Assembly (NCBI RefSeq): GCF_002075885.1
Contig: NZ_MDET01000001.1
Location: 290,564-354,563, forward strand
DNA length: 64,000 nucleotides
Direction of reading: 5' to 3'
Source of the DNA: Manganibacter manganicus
Lineage (GTDB): Bacteria > Pseudomonadota > Alphaproteobacteria > Rhizobiales > Rhizobiaceae
The first letter of the stretch is position 1. Every line of letters starts with the position of its first letter. Below, in pieces: positions 27,108 through 37,216 of this stretch. The notes beneath the pieces are model-generated. The model did not search any database, was not told the DNA's origin, and was given only the letters and a program-made list of their open reading frames with translations. The position numbers and the translations under genes are program-made.

Positions 27108-29366
27108 ATGGGAAAAGGGCTTTTGCCGCCAGGAGGCGGTGACGACGACAATATCGAGCCGGTCGATCTGAAAAAGGCGCTCGAGGAGCGCTATCTCGCT
27201 TATGCGCTTTCGACGATCATGCACCGCGCTCTGCCGGATGTGCGCGACGGGCTGAAGCCTGTCCACCGCCGCATCATGCATGCCATGCGGCTGCTTCGGC
27301 TCAATCCCGACCAGGGCTTTGCCAAATGTGCCCGCATCGTCGGCGAGGTGATGGGCAAGTTCCATCCGCATGGCGACCAGTCGATCTATGACGCGCTGGT
27401 GCGGCTGGCGCAGGATTTCTCCATGCGCTACCCGCTGGTGGACGGGCAGGGCAATTTCGGCAATATCGATGGCGATAACGCCGCTGCCATGCGCTACACC
27501 GAAGCGCGCATGACCGAGGTGGCGACCGGCCTTCTGGAAGGCATCACCGAGGATGCCGTCGATTTCCGCCCCACCTATAATGAAGAAGACGAGGAGCCGG
27601 CCGTGCTGCCGGGCGCCTTCCCGAACCTGCTTGCCAATGGTTCGTCGGGCATTGCCGTCGGCATGGCGACCTCGATCCCGCCGCACAACGCGGCGGAACT
27701 GTGCGACGCGGCGCTTCATCTGATCGATCATCGCGACGCTTCCGTGGCCGACCTGATGCAATTCGTGCAGGGGCCGGATTTCCCGACCGGCGGCATCGTC
27801 ATCGACAGCCGCGCGTCTATCCTCGAAGCTTATGAAAGCGGGCGCGGCGGGTTTCGCGTCCGGGCGAGGTGGCATCAGGAAGATCAGGGTCGGGGCACCT
27901 GGGTCATCGTCGTCACAGAAATCCCCTACGGCGTCCAGAAGGCCAGGCTCATCGAGAAGATCGCCGAGCATCTGATCGCCCGCAAACTGCCGCTGCTCGA
28001 AGACATACGCGACGAGAGCGCGGAAGACATCCGCATCGTGCTGGTGCCGAAGAGCCGCACCGTCGATGCCGGCCTGCTGATGGAGTCGCTGTTCAAGCTC
28101 AGCGAGCTTGAGAGCCGTTTCTCGCTCAACATGAACGTTCTGTCGCGCGGCAAGGTGCCGAACGTGCTGTCGCTCAAGGCGGTGCTCGTCGAATGGCTGG
28201 AGCATCGCCGCGAGGTGCTTTTGCGCCGTTCGCGTCATCGCCTTGGCGAGATCGAGCGGCGGCTGGAAATCCTTGCCGGTTACCTTATCGCCTATCTCAA
28301 TATCGATGAGGTCATCCGCATCATTCGCGAGGAGGACGAGCCGAAGCAGGTGATGATGGCGCGGTGGGACCTCAGCGATGTCCAGGCCGAGGCGATCCTC
28401 AATATGCGCCTGCGCGCTCTGCGCAAGCTGGAGGAATTCGAGATCCGCAAGGAGTTCGACGGACTCAGCGCGGAAAAGAAACAGATCGAGGAACTGCTTG
28501 GCTCGGAAGCGAAGCAGTGGAAGACGATCGGCTGGCAAATCCAGAAGGTGCGCCGGGATTTCGGCCCCGAGGACAACAAGGAACTCGGGCCGCGCCGCAC
28601 GACCTTCGCCGAAGCGCCCGAGCATGATCTCGCCGACATCGCCCAGGCGATGATCGAGAAGGAGCCGGTCACCGTCGTTGTCTCGCAAAAGGGCTGGCTG
28701 CGCGCGTTGAAAGGCCATCTTTCCGATTATTCGCAACTCGCCTTCAAGGAGGGCGATGCGCTGAAAACCGCCTTCCATGCCCAGACCACCGACAAGATCC
28801 TGATCTTCACCACCGGCGGCAAATTCTACACCATCGGCGCCGACCGCCTGCCGGGCGGGCGCGGCCATGGCGAACCGGTGCGCATCATCGTCGACATGGA
28901 GAACGATCAGGATATCGTCACGGCCTTCGTGCATGAGCCGAAGCGGAAATTGCTGCTTGCCTCGCATCAGGGCAACGGTTTCGTCGTGCCGGAGGACGAC
29001 GTCGTCGCCAATACCCGCAAGGGCCGGCAGGTGATGAACGTCAAGGCGCCCGACGAGGCGCGCTTCTGCTTTGCGATCGAGGGCGACCATGTCGCGATCA
29101 TCGGCGAGAACCGCAAGATGCTGGTGTTTGCGCTGACCGAGATCCCGGAAATGACGCGCGGCAAGGGCGTGCGCCTGCAAAGATACAAGGACGGCGGCGT
29201 CCTCGACATCAAGTGCTTCACCATGGCCGAGGGATTGAGCTGGCGCGATTCGGCAGATCGCACCTTCACGCGGCCGCAAGCCGAACTCACCGAATGGATC
29301 GGCAATCGCGCCGCTGCCGGGCGGATGGTGCCGAAGGGCTTTCCGAGAACCGGCAGGTTTGGCTGA
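27108..29366 (+). CDS. parC: DNA topoisomerase IV subunit A
   Basis: A 752-residue type IIA topoisomerase A subunit that decatenates daughter chromosomes. The start of the breakage-reunion domain ([22 protein letters not shown]), the quinolone-region helix ([13 protein letters not shown]) and the catalytic Tyr (MRYTEARM, near residue 131) are intact. The C-terminal half has the repeated blades of the ParC beta-propeller but lacks a full GyrA box, which with the length argues for ParC over GyrA. No parE is adjacent. Confidence 0.94.
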   Translation: MGKGLLPPGGGDDDNIEPVDLKKALEERYLAYALSTIMHRALPDVRDGLKPVHRRIMHAMRLLRLNPDQGFAKCARIVGEVMGKFHPHGDQSIYDALVRLAQDFSMRYPLVDGQGNFGNIDGDNAAAMRYTEARMTEVATGLLEGITEDAVDFRPTYNEEDEEPAVLPGAFPNLLANGSSGIAVGMATSIPPHNAAELCDAALHLIDHRDASVADLMQFVQGPDFPTGGIVIDSRASILEAYESGRGGFRVRARWHQEDQGRGTWVIVVTEIPYGVQKARLIEKIAEHLIARKLPLLEDIRDESAEDIRIVLVPKSRTVDAGLLMESLFKLSELESRFSLNMNVLSRGKVPNVLSLKAVLVEWLEHRREVLLRRSRHRLGEIERRLEILAGYLIAYLNIDEVIRIIREEDEPKQVMMARWDLSDVQAEAILNMRLRALRKLEEFEIRKEFDGLSAEKKQIEELLGSEAKQWKTIGWQIQKVRRDFGPEDNKELGPRRTTFAEAPEHDLADIAQAMIEKEPVTVVVSQKGWLRALKGHLSDYSQLAFKEGDALKTAFHAQTTDKILIFTTGGKFYTIGADRLPGGRGHGEPVRIIVDMENDQDIVTAFVHEPKRKLLLASHQGNGFVVPEDDVVANTRKGRQVMNVKAPDEARFCFAIEGDHVAIIGENRKMLVFALTEIPEMTRGKGVRLQRYKDGGVLDIKCFTMAEGLSWRDSADRTFTRPQAELTEWIGNRAAAGRMVPKGFPRTGRFG

Positions 29367-29386
29367 CTGACTTGAAAGGCCTTGTT

Positions 29387-29800
29387 TCAGGCCGCCATGT
29401 CCTTGCCGCTGGATGAGGTTTCCGCCGCCTGATCGCCGGTGCGCCGAGACAGCGGCCCGTATTGCTGCGACCACGCGATGACCGCCTGGAAAACCGGCTT
29501 CAGGCCGTGTACCGCCTCGCTGATTTCATATTCGACGCGCAGCACGTTTTCGGGATAGACGGTGCGTTTGACCAGCCCTTCCGCCTCCAGTTCGCGCAGC
29601 CGCAGCGAGAGCATGTGCTGGGTGATGCCGGGCAGGGCGCGCCGCAATTCGCCGAAGCGGCGGGTCTGCTGTGCCAGCGCCCACAATATCTCGATCTTCC
29701 ATTTTCCGGTCAGCGGTTTCATGGCTTCCAGGAAGGTTATGTAGGGGGCGGCATCACCACAGTCGTTGTTTTCCCGAGTCGGATTGTCTGTCCCGTTCAT
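29387..29800 (-). CDS. HxlR-family winged-helix regulator
   Basis: A 137-residue HxlR-type regulator. The pattern GKWKIEILWALAQQTRRFGEL...LPGITQHMLSLRLRELEAEGLV is the family core, and VEYEISE precedes the C-terminal helix. HxlR proteins are small dimeric repressors or activators responding to aldehydes, redox or other stimuli; the target is not evident. It converges on parC. Confidence 0.88.
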   Translation of the reverse strand: MNGTDNPTRENNDCGDAAPYITFLEAMKPLTGKWKIEILWALAQQTRRFGELRRALPGITQHMLSLRLRELEAEGLVKRTVYPENVLRVEYEISEAVHGLKPVFQAVIAWSQQYGPLSRRTGDQAAETSSSGKDMAA

Positions 29801-29885
29801 CGTTTTCCAACCTCGATTTGTAGACGCCCCGAGACCCGCCCGGCCTGATGGTCCTGCCCATGTAGTGGCTGCGGGGCGCCTTTTC

Positions 29886-29900
29886 TATTGCACCGCAATA
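29886..29900. promoter_or_regulatory. TATTGC-ACC-GCAATA inverted repeat upstream of the hxlR-type gene
   Basis: A perfect 6-3-6 inverted repeat 86 nt upstream of the HxlR start. A palindrome of this size upstream of a dimeric regulator is a candidate autoregulatory operator. Confidence 0.3.
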
Positions 29901-30080
29901 AGGAGGTCCGGTCTCCTGCCGGCTGGTGACAAACGCGCTTCATCATCGCCACGCTGCCTTGCGGCCCTGGGTGTGGATAAAGGGCGGAGCGGAAAATCGT
30001 CGTAAATTGGGCAAGCACTTGTTCGATAACGGGATTATTTTCATCGGCTGCGGCAGGCGACACATTTCCATCCACGCGAA

Positions 30081-30469
30081 CTGGAGCCGCCCTGGTGGTT
30101 CGAGGCTCCGCTACGCTGCGCGCCTCACCATGAGGGCTGATGTAGCGCCCGTGTCGTTGCTTTGAGGCGGCGACGTTACACAAATCTCCTCATCGTGAGG
30201 AGGCAGCGTGAGCTGCCGTCTCGAACGACGCGCTGCTCAAACTGGAGCCGCCCCCGCCCTTCGAGGATCCGCTTCGCTGCGCACCTCACCATGAGGGTTG
30301 ATGTAGCGCCCGTGTCATTGCTTTGAGGCGGCGACGTTACAAAACCTCCCTCATCGTGAGGAGGCAGCGTGAGCTGCCGTCTCGAACGACGCACTGCTCA
30401 AACTGGAGCCGCCCTCGTGGTTCGAGGCTCCGCTTCGCTGCGCACCTCACCATGGGGGCTGATGTAGCG
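30081..30469. repeat. 161-bp tandem repeat of rhizobial-type palindromic sequence
   Basis: The 161-bp unit begins CTGGAGCCGCCC at 30081, 30242 and 30403; the third copy stops at about 30469. Each full unit contains palindromic pieces (TTCGAGG...CCTCACCATGAGG and CTCATCGTGAGGAGGCAGC...CTCGAACGA) like those scattered through Hyphomicrobiales intergenic regions. The gap 29801-30697 holds no convincing gene; apart from this repeat and the small inverted repeat near 29886, I see nothing in it. Confidence 0.85.
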
Positions 30470-30697
30470 GCATTGCCTCCGCACGCACCCATTCCGGTCA
30501 TTCGTCAGGGTCATGCGTTCACCGCCTGTTCGCAATATGAATGGTATCAATCGTTTCGCGTCGACGTTATTGCGATTCCGTCCACATTTGCCGCCGCGTT
30601 GACTCGATTGGCGGACCGCCATGAATGCGGCACTATGATAGCCGATAGGCTTGGGATATGGCGATAAGCCCGTGTCTATGAATATGGAGCGCAGCGT

Positions 30698-31918
30698 TTG
30701 AAAGAACCGCAGATCAACAAGGCGCGGCGCGAGCCGAGGCTTTTCGGTGTGACGACGCCGATCCGCTCGGCCGTCATCCCGCCGCTGTCGGCGGCGCGCT
30801 GGCTGCTGGTGCTGATCGTGGCGGCCGGCGTCTATTTCTTCCACGGCTTTCTGTTCCCGGTTCTGGCGGCCCTTGTCGTCGCCTTTGCAAGCTGGCCGCT
30901 TTATCGCAGGCTTCTGGCCGCGGTTGACGGCAATCGGACCCTGGCGGCGACGCTCGCTATCCTGCTGATCCTCGCTTTTCTTGTCGTTCCGGTTTCGCTG
31001 GCCGGAACCTATGCCACCAACGAGGTGCATGAATGGGTGACATGGGCGGTCGAGGCCAATCATAGCGGCGCGCCGACCCCGCATTGGATTGCCACGCTGC
31101 CCTTGATCGGCCCCTGGCTGAACGAGCTATGGACCGTCAATCTCGGTCATCCCGGCGGTGTCGGCGAGGTGATCCAACTAGTCAGCGGCGCCAATATCGG
31201 CAGCATCTACCGCACCGTCCTGGCCGCCGGCGGCAGCGCCTTCGGGCTGCTTTTGACGATGATCTTCATGATGATCGCGCTGTTCTTCGCCTATCGTGAC
31301 GGCGAGGCGTTCGCAGCACAGGTGGACCGGTTGGGCGAGCGCATCCTGCCGACACGTTGGGAGCGTTTCTCGCGCGTGGTGCCGGCGACGATCTCCTCCA
31401 CCGTCACCGGCATGACGTTGATCGCCATCGGCGAGGGGGTCGTGCTGGGTTTCGCCTACTGGCTGGCCGGCGTGCCTTCGCCGGTCACGCTCGGTGCGCT
31501 GACCGGCATCATGGCGCTTATCCCCGGCGGTGCGCCGCTGTCGTTCACGCTGGTGTCGATCTATCTGGTGGCCAGTGGTTCGCAATTCGCCGGTGCGGCG
31601 CTATTTGTCTGGGGCGCGCTGGAACTGTTCATCGTCGACAAGACGCTGCGGCCCAAGCTGGTAGGCGGGCCGATCAAGCTGCCATTCCTGCCGACCTTTT
31701 TCGGCCTGATCGGCGGTGTCAAGACGATGGGCTTCCTCGGCCTGTTCATCGGCCCGGTGCTGATGGCGTTGCTGGTGGCGATCTGGCGCGAATGGGTGCA
31801 TGAGGCCGAGGAGGCGGACAATCTCGCCGCCGCGTCAGCCGTTCCGGAAAACGAGGATGAGCCGCGCCGCATTGCCGGCAGCGCGAAGCTGGAGCGGCAG
31901 CGTTCTCAGGCCGGATGA
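30698..31918 (+). CDS. AI-2E (PerM/YdiK) family membrane transporter
   Basis: A 406-residue protein with about eight transmembrane segments of the AI-2E/PerM family (SAARWLLVLIVAAGVYFF at the start, ALFFAYRDGEAF in the middle, GALTGIMALIPGGAPLSF and GLIGGVKTMGFLGLFIGPVL near the end). Family members export autoinducer-2-like or other small molecules, or act as Na+/H+ antiporters; no substrate is implied here. The TTG start at 30698 is supported by GGAG 8 nt upstream and by stops in the frame of the nearby ATGs. Confidence 0.85.
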   Translation: MKEPQINKARREPRLFGVTTPIRSAVIPPLSAARWLLVLIVAAGVYFFHGFLFPVLAALVVAFASWPLYRRLLAAVDGNRTLAATLAILLILAFLVVPVSLAGTYATNEVHEWVTWAVEANHSGAPTPHWIATLPLIGPWLNELWTVNLGHPGGVGEVIQLVSGANIGSIYRTVLAAGGSAFGLLLTMIFMMIALFFAYRDGEAFAAQVDRLGERILPTRWERFSRVVPATISSTVTGMTLIAIGEGVVLGFAYWLAGVPSPVTLGALTGIMALIPGGAPLSFTLVSIYLVASGSQFAGAALFVWGALELFIVDKTLRPKLVGGPIKLPFLPTFFGLIGGVKTMGFLGLFIGPVLMALLVAIWREWVHEAEEADNLAAASAVPENEDEPRRIAGSAKLERQRSQAG

Positions 31919-32805
31919 CGGACGATCGAGGCGGCGCGCCGTTTTCGCCCCTGATGCAATTGCCACATGGAATGGGCGATCAGCGTGACGATCAGGATCG
32001 TGCCGCCGACAAGGCTGGAGCGCGAGGGCTGTTCGGAAAAGATCATCCACACCCAGACCGGCGCCAGCACCGTTTCCAGCAGATAAAACATCGCCACTTC
32101 CGGGCCTGAGATATATTTCGGGCCATTGGCCAAGCAGAAGAACGAGATCGGCATGACGACCGCGCCGTTGAAGATGATCCAGCCCGGCACTGAGATATAA
32201 AAGCCGTTCTGCGCGACCATGAACGCCGCGACGGCGAAGGGGAAGACCACGCCGACCAGCGCGGTAAAGCCCATATCCTTGCCGCTGGCGCGCGAGATGG
32301 TGATGGCGGCGGCGATGCAGAATGCCGAACTCAGCGCCATCAGATTGCCGAACAGATTGCCGGTGCCGAGTGAGGCGCCGACGATGATGAGCACGCCGAC
32401 GATCATCACCGCCATGGCTGCCAGCGTTACCGGCTGCGGCCGCTCTTTCAGGAAAAGCCAGGAGAGCAGGGCGGCGAACATGGTGTTGAAGGCGAGGATG
32501 AAAACGAGATCGGCCGTCGAGGTGTGGAAGACGGCGGTGACGAAAGTGATCGAGCCGAGGCCATAAAGCACGCAGGACGCGACACCGGCGCGGCCGGGGA
32601 TCAGTTGCGGCGCCTTCGGCGTCAGCAGCCGCCATACGACCCAGATCACCAGCGCCATGAGGAAGGTGGCGCCGGTGCGCACCATCAGGATCGACCAGGC
32701 TTCGCCGTCGGCAAGCCGGATCAGCGGGATATCGACCGTGAGTATGAGGCCACCGAAAGCGGTCAGGGCGAGGCCCTTCGCGTGATCGGAAGTTTTTTCG
32801 GACAC
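31906..32805 (-). CDS. EamA/DMT-family transporter
   Basis: A 299-residue drug/metabolite transporter with ten helices in two EamA repeats (residues about 10-140 and 155-285). The GTG start at 32805 (VSEKTSDHAK) has GGAG 8 nt upstream and avoids overlap with bpt; a longer reading overlaps bpt by 31 nt. Its stop overlaps the end of the convergent AI-2E transporter by 13 nt. The substrate is unknown. Confidence 0.83.
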   Translation of the reverse strand: MSEKTSDHAKGLALTAFGGLILTVDIPLIRLADGEAWSILMVRTGATFLMALVIWVVWRLLTPKAPQLIPGRAGVASCVLYGLGSITFVTAVFHTSTADLVFILAFNTMFAALLSWLFLKERPQPVTLAAMAVMIVGVLIIVGASLGTGNLFGNLMALSSAFCIAAAITISRASGKDMGFTALVGVVFPFAVAAFMVAQNGFYISVPGWIIFNGAVVMPISFFCLANGPKYISGPEVAMFYLLETVLAPVWVWMIFSEQPSRSSLVGGTILIVTLIAHSMWQLHQGRKRRAASIVRHPA

Positions 32806-32861
32806 GGGGGAGCACTCCGGAAAGAACGGGAATTGTTGCGCGGCTGCGCCCAAAAAGCCGA

Positions 32862-33620
32862 TCAGACGGCTTCGTGCGCATAGCGCTCCCAACCTTTCGG
32901 CCCGAGATGCTCCTGCGGCTGGAAGCGCATCTTATAGTTCATCTTACGCGAACCATTGACCCAGTAGCCGAGATAGACATGGGGCAAGCCGGCGGCACGC
33001 GTGCGCTCGATGTGGTCGAGGATCATGAAGGTGCCGAGCGAGCGGTCGCCCAGTTCCGGGTCGAAATAGGAATAGACCATGGACAGCCCGTCGGCCATCT
33101 GGTCTGTCAGCGCCACGGCGACCAGTTCGCCGCTTCCCTGTCCGGTGACGAAGGTGTCCGGCCCACGCCGCCGGTATTCGATGATCCTGGTGTCGACATG
33201 GGTGTCCTCGACCATCATGGCGTAGTCGAGAACGGTCATGTCCGACATGCCGCCGCGTTTGTGACGGGCGTCGAGATAGGCGCGAAACAGCGAATATTGC
33301 TCGGTCGAGGGTTCGGCGTCGTGCATGGTGCCGACGAGATCGTCATTGAGCGAAAGCACGCGGCGCATGTTGCGGCTGGGCTGGAATTCTTGCGCCAGGA
33401 TTCGCACCGACACGCAGGCCCGGCAGGTCTCGCAGGCTGGCCGATAGGCGATGTTCTGCGAACGACGGAAACCGCCCTGGGTGAGCAGGTCGTTCATCTC
33501 CGGCGCTTTCTCGCCGACGAGATGGGTGAAGACCTTGCGCTCGAACTGCCCTTCCAGATAAGGGCACGGCGAAGGGGCTGTCAGGAAAAACTGCGGCGAC
33601 TGGGTCGGGTGCTGCGTCAT
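32862..33620 (-). CDS. bpt: Aspartate/glutamate leucyltransferase (Bpt), N-end rule
   Basis: A 252-residue aminoacyl-tRNA-protein transferase of the Ate1/Bpt family. It has [17 protein letters not shown] at the N-terminus, the CETCRACV cysteine cluster near residues 64-70, and the [13 protein letters not shown] motif near the end. Bpt adds leucine to N-terminal Asp/Glu residues, creating an N-degron read by ClpS-ClpAP. Confidence 0.92.
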   Translation of the reverse strand: MTQHPTQSPQFFLTAPSPCPYLEGQFERKVFTHLVGEKAPEMNDLLTQGGFRRSQNIAYRPACETCRACVSVRILAQEFQPSRNMRRVLSLNDDLVGTMHDAEPSTEQYSLFRAYLDARHKRGGMSDMTVLDYAMMVEDTHVDTRIIEYRRRGPDTFVTGQGSGELVAVALTDQMADGLSMVYSYFDPELGDRSLGTFMILDHIERTRAAGLPHVYLGYWVNGSRKMNYKMRFQPQEHLGPKGWERYAHEAV

Positions 33621-33700
33621 TGAGTCGAAAGATGCCTGCCACCAATACCCCTACCTTGGCGTGATGGCAGAAAAATTCAAGGGCTTTGCACGGCTGCGGC

Positions 33701-34171
33701 TCAGAGATCGTCGCGCACGACGACGGTGCCGAGCAGAAGATCGTGCAAAGTGCGCTTGCGGTCGGAAAACAGCGTCACCAGAAGGATCAGCGGCGTCAGG
33801 ATGACGTTGCCGGCCCAAAACAGCACCGAATGGATGACGGCGGTGGGCGCATCGAGCGGCTTGCCGTCGAGACGTTCCAGCCGGATGCCCATGACGCGCA
33901 TGCCGGTGGTCGCCTGACGGGCGCTGCCCAGCGTGTTCCAGATATAGAGGATGGCGACCGCTGGCACGAGGATGCCGTAGAGCAGCCAGCCCAGCCCGAG
34001 CGTCAGGACGCCAAGCAGGAACACCAGAATGGCAAAGGGAATGGTGAGCAGGCCGATAATCACATAGTCGACAATGCAGGCGAGGATGCGCCGTGTGCGC
34101 ACGCCGTCATAGGCGCGAACATCGTCGAGCCTGGAATTGATGATCTCGCCGTCGAGAACGCGGGCGTTCAT
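33701..34171 (-). CDS. RDD-family membrane protein
   Basis: A 156-residue membrane protein of the RDD family with three hydrophobic segments: one near residues 30-65, one near 70-85, and the C-terminal LFWAGNVILTPLILLVTLF. The R-x-A-ACIVDYVIIG and ATTGMRVMGIRL motifs fit. The start at 34171 has GGGAGAG upstream. Function unknown; some RDD proteins are Na+/H+ antiporters. Confidence 0.82.
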   Translation of the reverse strand: MNARVLDGEIINSRLDDVRAYDGVRTRRILACIVDYVIIGLLTIPFAILVFLLGVLTLGLGWLLYGILVPAVAILYIWNTLGSARQATTGMRVMGIRLERLDGKPLDAPTAVIHSVLFWAGNVILTPLILLVTLFSDRKRTLHDLLLGTVVVRDDL

Positions 34172-34319
34172 GGGCTCTCCCAATCGGTCTTTCTGTTGCG
34201 GCCCGCAGGTTGCGAAGCCATCCGCCGCAAAATGGTGAGGGCGGGCGGCTAAATCAAGCCCGGCGTTGAGAGCAGGATGATTTCGGCCTGAAGCATATCA
34301 TGCTCTCATCTCGTTGTTT

Positions 34320-34366
34320 GAGCATGATCTTTTCGGAAAAACCGGCGTCCGCTCCGGATCACGCTC
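34320..34366. repeat. Rhizobial dispersed palindromic repeat (GAGCATGATC type)
   Basis: GAGCATGATCTTTTCGG...CCGGATCACGCTC is a slightly degenerate copy of the GAGCATGATC...GATCATGCTC palindrome common between genes in Hyphomicrobiales. Its right end supplies the stop codon of the DUF423 gene at 34359-34361. Confidence 0.7.
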
Positions 34367-34715
34367 TTGCGAGTGCCGAAAGCGCGATGCCCAGCCAGCC
34401 GAGAATTAGCAAGGTGCCGCCGATGGGGGCGGCGAACGCAAACAGCCGCGCGCCGGCAAGATCGCGCATCAAGAGGTCGCCGCAAAACACGATCAGGCCG
34501 GCCAGCAGGATCAGGCAGGCGGTGCGCAGCATGCGCCCAGTGCCGAGCAGGCCGGCGGCGAGAAAGACCGGCGCGTGTATAAGCAGGAAGTTCGCCGCCG
34601 TGCCGGTGAAGGCGCCGCCCTTGTGCGCGGCCAGCGCCGAGAGCGCCACGCCGGCGGCACCGGCAAGCCCGGCGGCGAGGATCAGCAGGCGGCTGGCGTA
34701 GCTTGATTCTGGCAC
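34359..34715 (-). CDS. DUF423 membrane protein
   Basis: A 118-residue protein with four hydrophobic helices and the DUF423 features: LAGAAGVALSALAAHKGG at the start, FLLIHAPVFLAAG, and IGGTLLILGWLGIALSA at the end. The function of this family is unknown. The last residues and stop codon come from an adjacent palindromic repeat, so the C-terminus may have been altered by insertion of that repeat. Confidence 0.8.
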   Translation of the reverse strand: MPESSYASRLLILAAGLAGAAGVALSALAAHKGGAFTGTAANFLLIHAPVFLAAGLLGTGRMLRTACLILLAGLIVFCGDLLMRDLAGARLFAFAAPIGGTLLILGWLGIALSALARA

Positions 34716-34751
34716 TGTCGCGGTCCGATTCTGGTTATTTTTCGGATCGAA

Positions 34752-36014
34752 TCAGGTTTCGCCGGTCTCGGCAAGCGCGGCCTGTTGTGTGAAGCGCGTG
34801 CGCACCAGCCAATTATAGGCCGCGCCCGCCGCCATCAGCACGCAGGTGCCGAGGAAGACGGCGCGCATGCCGAAATGGCCGCCAATGAAGCCGCCGGAAA
34901 CCGGGCCCACGACCTGGCCGGCATACTGCGCCGAGATCGACATGCCGAGCACATTGCCGCCGACACCGTCCGGCACGTTATGGCGGATGACGCTGACGAT
35001 GCAGGGCACAAGCCCGCCCAGCGCCAGTCCCATCAGAAAGCGCAGGCCGACCAGTTGCCAGTTCTCGGTGACGAAGGCCTGCGGGATGAGCAGCAGGGCG
35101 GCAACGGCCAGCGCGCCGATGATGACGTTCCAATGGCCGATGCGGTCGGCAAGCTTGCCGAGGCGCGGCGCCGACAGGATTGCGCCCAGCGCCGCCGCCG
35201 ACATCACAATGCCGGACGCCAATGTGACGCGGCTCTGATCCTCGACCAGTTGCGCAACATAGACGGTGATGATCGGCTCGATCGACATGTTGGCGAACAT
35301 CAGCAGCATGCCGGTGACGAGCATGGCCACCACCGGCCGCTTGTCGGGGATTTGCGCCCAGCCGCCTTTCGGCGCGTCTTTGGCCGCTTTTCCCCCTTCC
35401 GCGACCGTCTGCTTTTTTTCCCTGATCAGGAAGGTGGTGGCGAGGAAGGCGACGAAGATCACCGCACCCGACAGGAAGAAGGTGGCGCGCGTGCCGATCA
35501 GCGGCGGCAGGATGCCGCCGATCAGCGGGCCGACCAATGCGCCGGCGGTAATGCCCGTGGACAGCGTGCCGAGCGCCCAGCCGGAGCGGTCCTTCGGCGT
35601 CTGCATAGCAACCAGTATGGTCGAGCCGGAGGAATAGCCGCCGGCGAGCCCGATCAAGAGCCGCAGCGCCACCAGTTGCCAGACATTCTGCACCAGCCCC
35701 ATGGCCGACATGCACACCGCCATGCCGAAGGAGGCGCGCACCAGCATCAGTTTGCGGCCGTAAAGATCGCCGAGCCGCCCCCATAGCGGCGCCACCAGAG
35801 CGGCGGCGAAGAAGGTGGCGCCATAGGCGATGCCCGACCATTGCACGATGGCCGCATGGCCCTTGACGCCGAGTTCCTCGACATAGATCGGCAGGAAGGG
35901 CAGCAGCAGCGTCATTGCCACCAGCGTCGAGAACGAGCCGCCGAGGCAGACGAACAGATTGCGCCGCCAATGGACGCTCTCAATCGCGCCGCCGGTCGAG
36001 GTCGTGTCCGTCAT
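34752..36014 (-). CDS. MFS transporter, TetA-like (DHA1) drug/metabolite efflux
   Basis: A 420-residue twelve-helix major facilitator. The loop 2-3 motif is PLWGRLGDLYGRKLMLVR and the antiporter motif C region is GTLSTGITAGALVGPLIGG, both characteristic of drug:H+ antiporters. The central loop is Lys-rich (EKKQTVAEGGKAAKDAPKGG). No resistance function is proven. It stands alone. Confidence 0.87.
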   Translation of the reverse strand: MTDTTSTGGAIESVHWRRNLFVCLGGSFSTLVAMTLLLPFLPIYVEELGVKGHAAIVQWSGIAYGATFFAAALVAPLWGRLGDLYGRKLMLVRASFGMAVCMSAMGLVQNVWQLVALRLLIGLAGGYSSGSTILVAMQTPKDRSGWALGTLSTGITAGALVGPLIGGILPPLIGTRATFFLSGAVIFVAFLATTFLIREKKQTVAEGGKAAKDAPKGGWAQIPDKRPVVAMLVTGMLLMFANMSIEPIITVYVAQLVEDQSRVTLASGIVMSAAALGAILSAPRLGKLADRIGHWNVIIGALAVAALLLIPQAFVTENWQLVGLRFLMGLALGGLVPCIVSVIRHNVPDGVGGNVLGMSISAQYAGQVVGPVSGGFIGGHFGMRAVFLGTCVLMAAGAAYNWLVRTRFTQQAALAETGET

Positions 36015-36063
36015 GCAGGTGTCCGCTCCCGCCGGCGTGCAAGGTCGCGGTGATGCAGTCTTC

Positions 36064-37113
36064 TCATTCGGGTATTTCTTCGCGGCCGGCCACGATGTCG
36101 GCAGGACCCAAGCGCCGGTGCGCCGTCTGTTGCTGGTGCCAATAGGGATAGATGGCGGGCGGGCGGCTGACTGCGTCGAGCCTGACCTTTTCGTCGTCGC
36201 TCAGCGCCAGGCTGGCGGCGGCGATATTGTCCTTGAACTGGGCCTCATTGCGCGCGCCGATGACCAGCGAGGTGATGGCCGGACGGGTGAGCAGCCAAGC
36301 CAGCGCCACCTGGGCCGCCGAAACGCCGCGCTCCCTGCCGATCTCGCTGAGCGTATCGACGATTGTCCACAGCCGGTCGGCATCGCGGATCGGCGGTTCG
36401 TGCCAGCCCGCCAATTGCCGAGCGGTCGCCTTGTCGCGGCTGTATTTGCCCGAAAGCAGGCCGCCGGCGAGCGGGCTCCACACCAGCACGCCGAGGCCCT
36501 GATCGAGCGCGATCGGCAAAAGCTCGTATTCGGCTTCGCGCGCTTCCAGCGTGTAGTGAATCTGCTGGGTGACGAAGCGCGGATAGCGGTCGCGCCCGGC
36601 AATGCCCAGCGCTTTCATCATGTGCCAGCCGGCAAAATTGGAGCAGCCGACATAGCGGACTTTGCCTTGCCGCACCAGCGTGTCGAGCGCGGCGAGCGTT
36701 TCCTCCAGCGGCGTTACGCCGTCCCATTCGTGCAGGAAATAAATATCGATGACGTCGGTCTTCAGTCGCTTCAGGCTTTTTTCGCATTCGCGGATGAGAT
36801 GATGGCGCGAAAGGCCCTCGTCATTGGGGCCGTCGCCAACCCGCATGCGCGCCTTGGAGGCGATCAGAACGTCGTTCCTGCGCTTGCCGTCGAGCGCGTC
36901 GCCGATGATTTCCTCGGAAAGCCCGTCCGAATAGACATTGGCGGTGTCGATGAGATTGATGCCGGCGTCGAGGCAAAGATCGATCTGCCGGCGCGCGCCT
37001 GCGAGGTCGGTGGTGCCGACCCTGGCGAACTTGCCGGCTCCCCCAAAGGTCATGGTGCCCATGGTCAGCGTCGAGATCTTCAGGCCGGAACGTCCAAGCG
37101 TGCGGTATTCCAT
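36064..37113 (-). CDS. Aldo/keto reductase
   Basis: A 349-residue AKR with the TIM-barrel pattern: RTLGRSGLKISTLTMGTMTFG at the N-terminus, the catalytic Asp/Tyr region DTANVYSDGLSEEIIG, Lys in LIASKA, and HEWDG. The family reduces carbonyls with NADPH. The substrate is not predictable; group AKR12/13-like. It is divergent from nothing close and sits 100 nt from hemB. Confidence 0.87.
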   Translation of the reverse strand: MEYRTLGRSGLKISTLTMGTMTFGGAGKFARVGTTDLAGARRQIDLCLDAGINLIDTANVYSDGLSEEIIGDALDGKRRNDVLIASKARMRVGDGPNDEGLSRHHLIRECEKSLKRLKTDVIDIYFLHEWDGVTPLEETLAALDTLVRQGKVRYVGCSNFAGWHMMKALGIAGRDRYPRFVTQQIHYTLEAREAEYELLPIALDQGLGVLVWSPLAGGLLSGKYSRDKATARQLAGWHEPPIRDADRLWTIVDTLSEIGRERGVSAAQVALAWLLTRPAITSLVIGARNEAQFKDNIAAASLALSDDEKVRLDAVSRPPAIYPYWHQQQTAHRRLGPADIVAGREEIPE

Positions 37114-37216
37114 TGGATGCCTCCTATTGCGGACAGAAAGAGGCGCTGAGGTGCGTCAGGGTTATTGTAGGATAAAATATCGCCGTATATAGCCCGCTCA
37201 AGTCATCGAACGGGCA

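Noticed and set aside
26943..29474. 843-codon minus-strand open frame antisense to parC
   Set aside because: parC is unmistakable on the plus strand; the antisense frame is a GC-rich shadow with no family features.
30081..30469. CRISPR-like periodic repeat
   Set aside because: The period is 161 bp, only 2.4 copies are present, there are no unique spacers of equal length and no cas genes.
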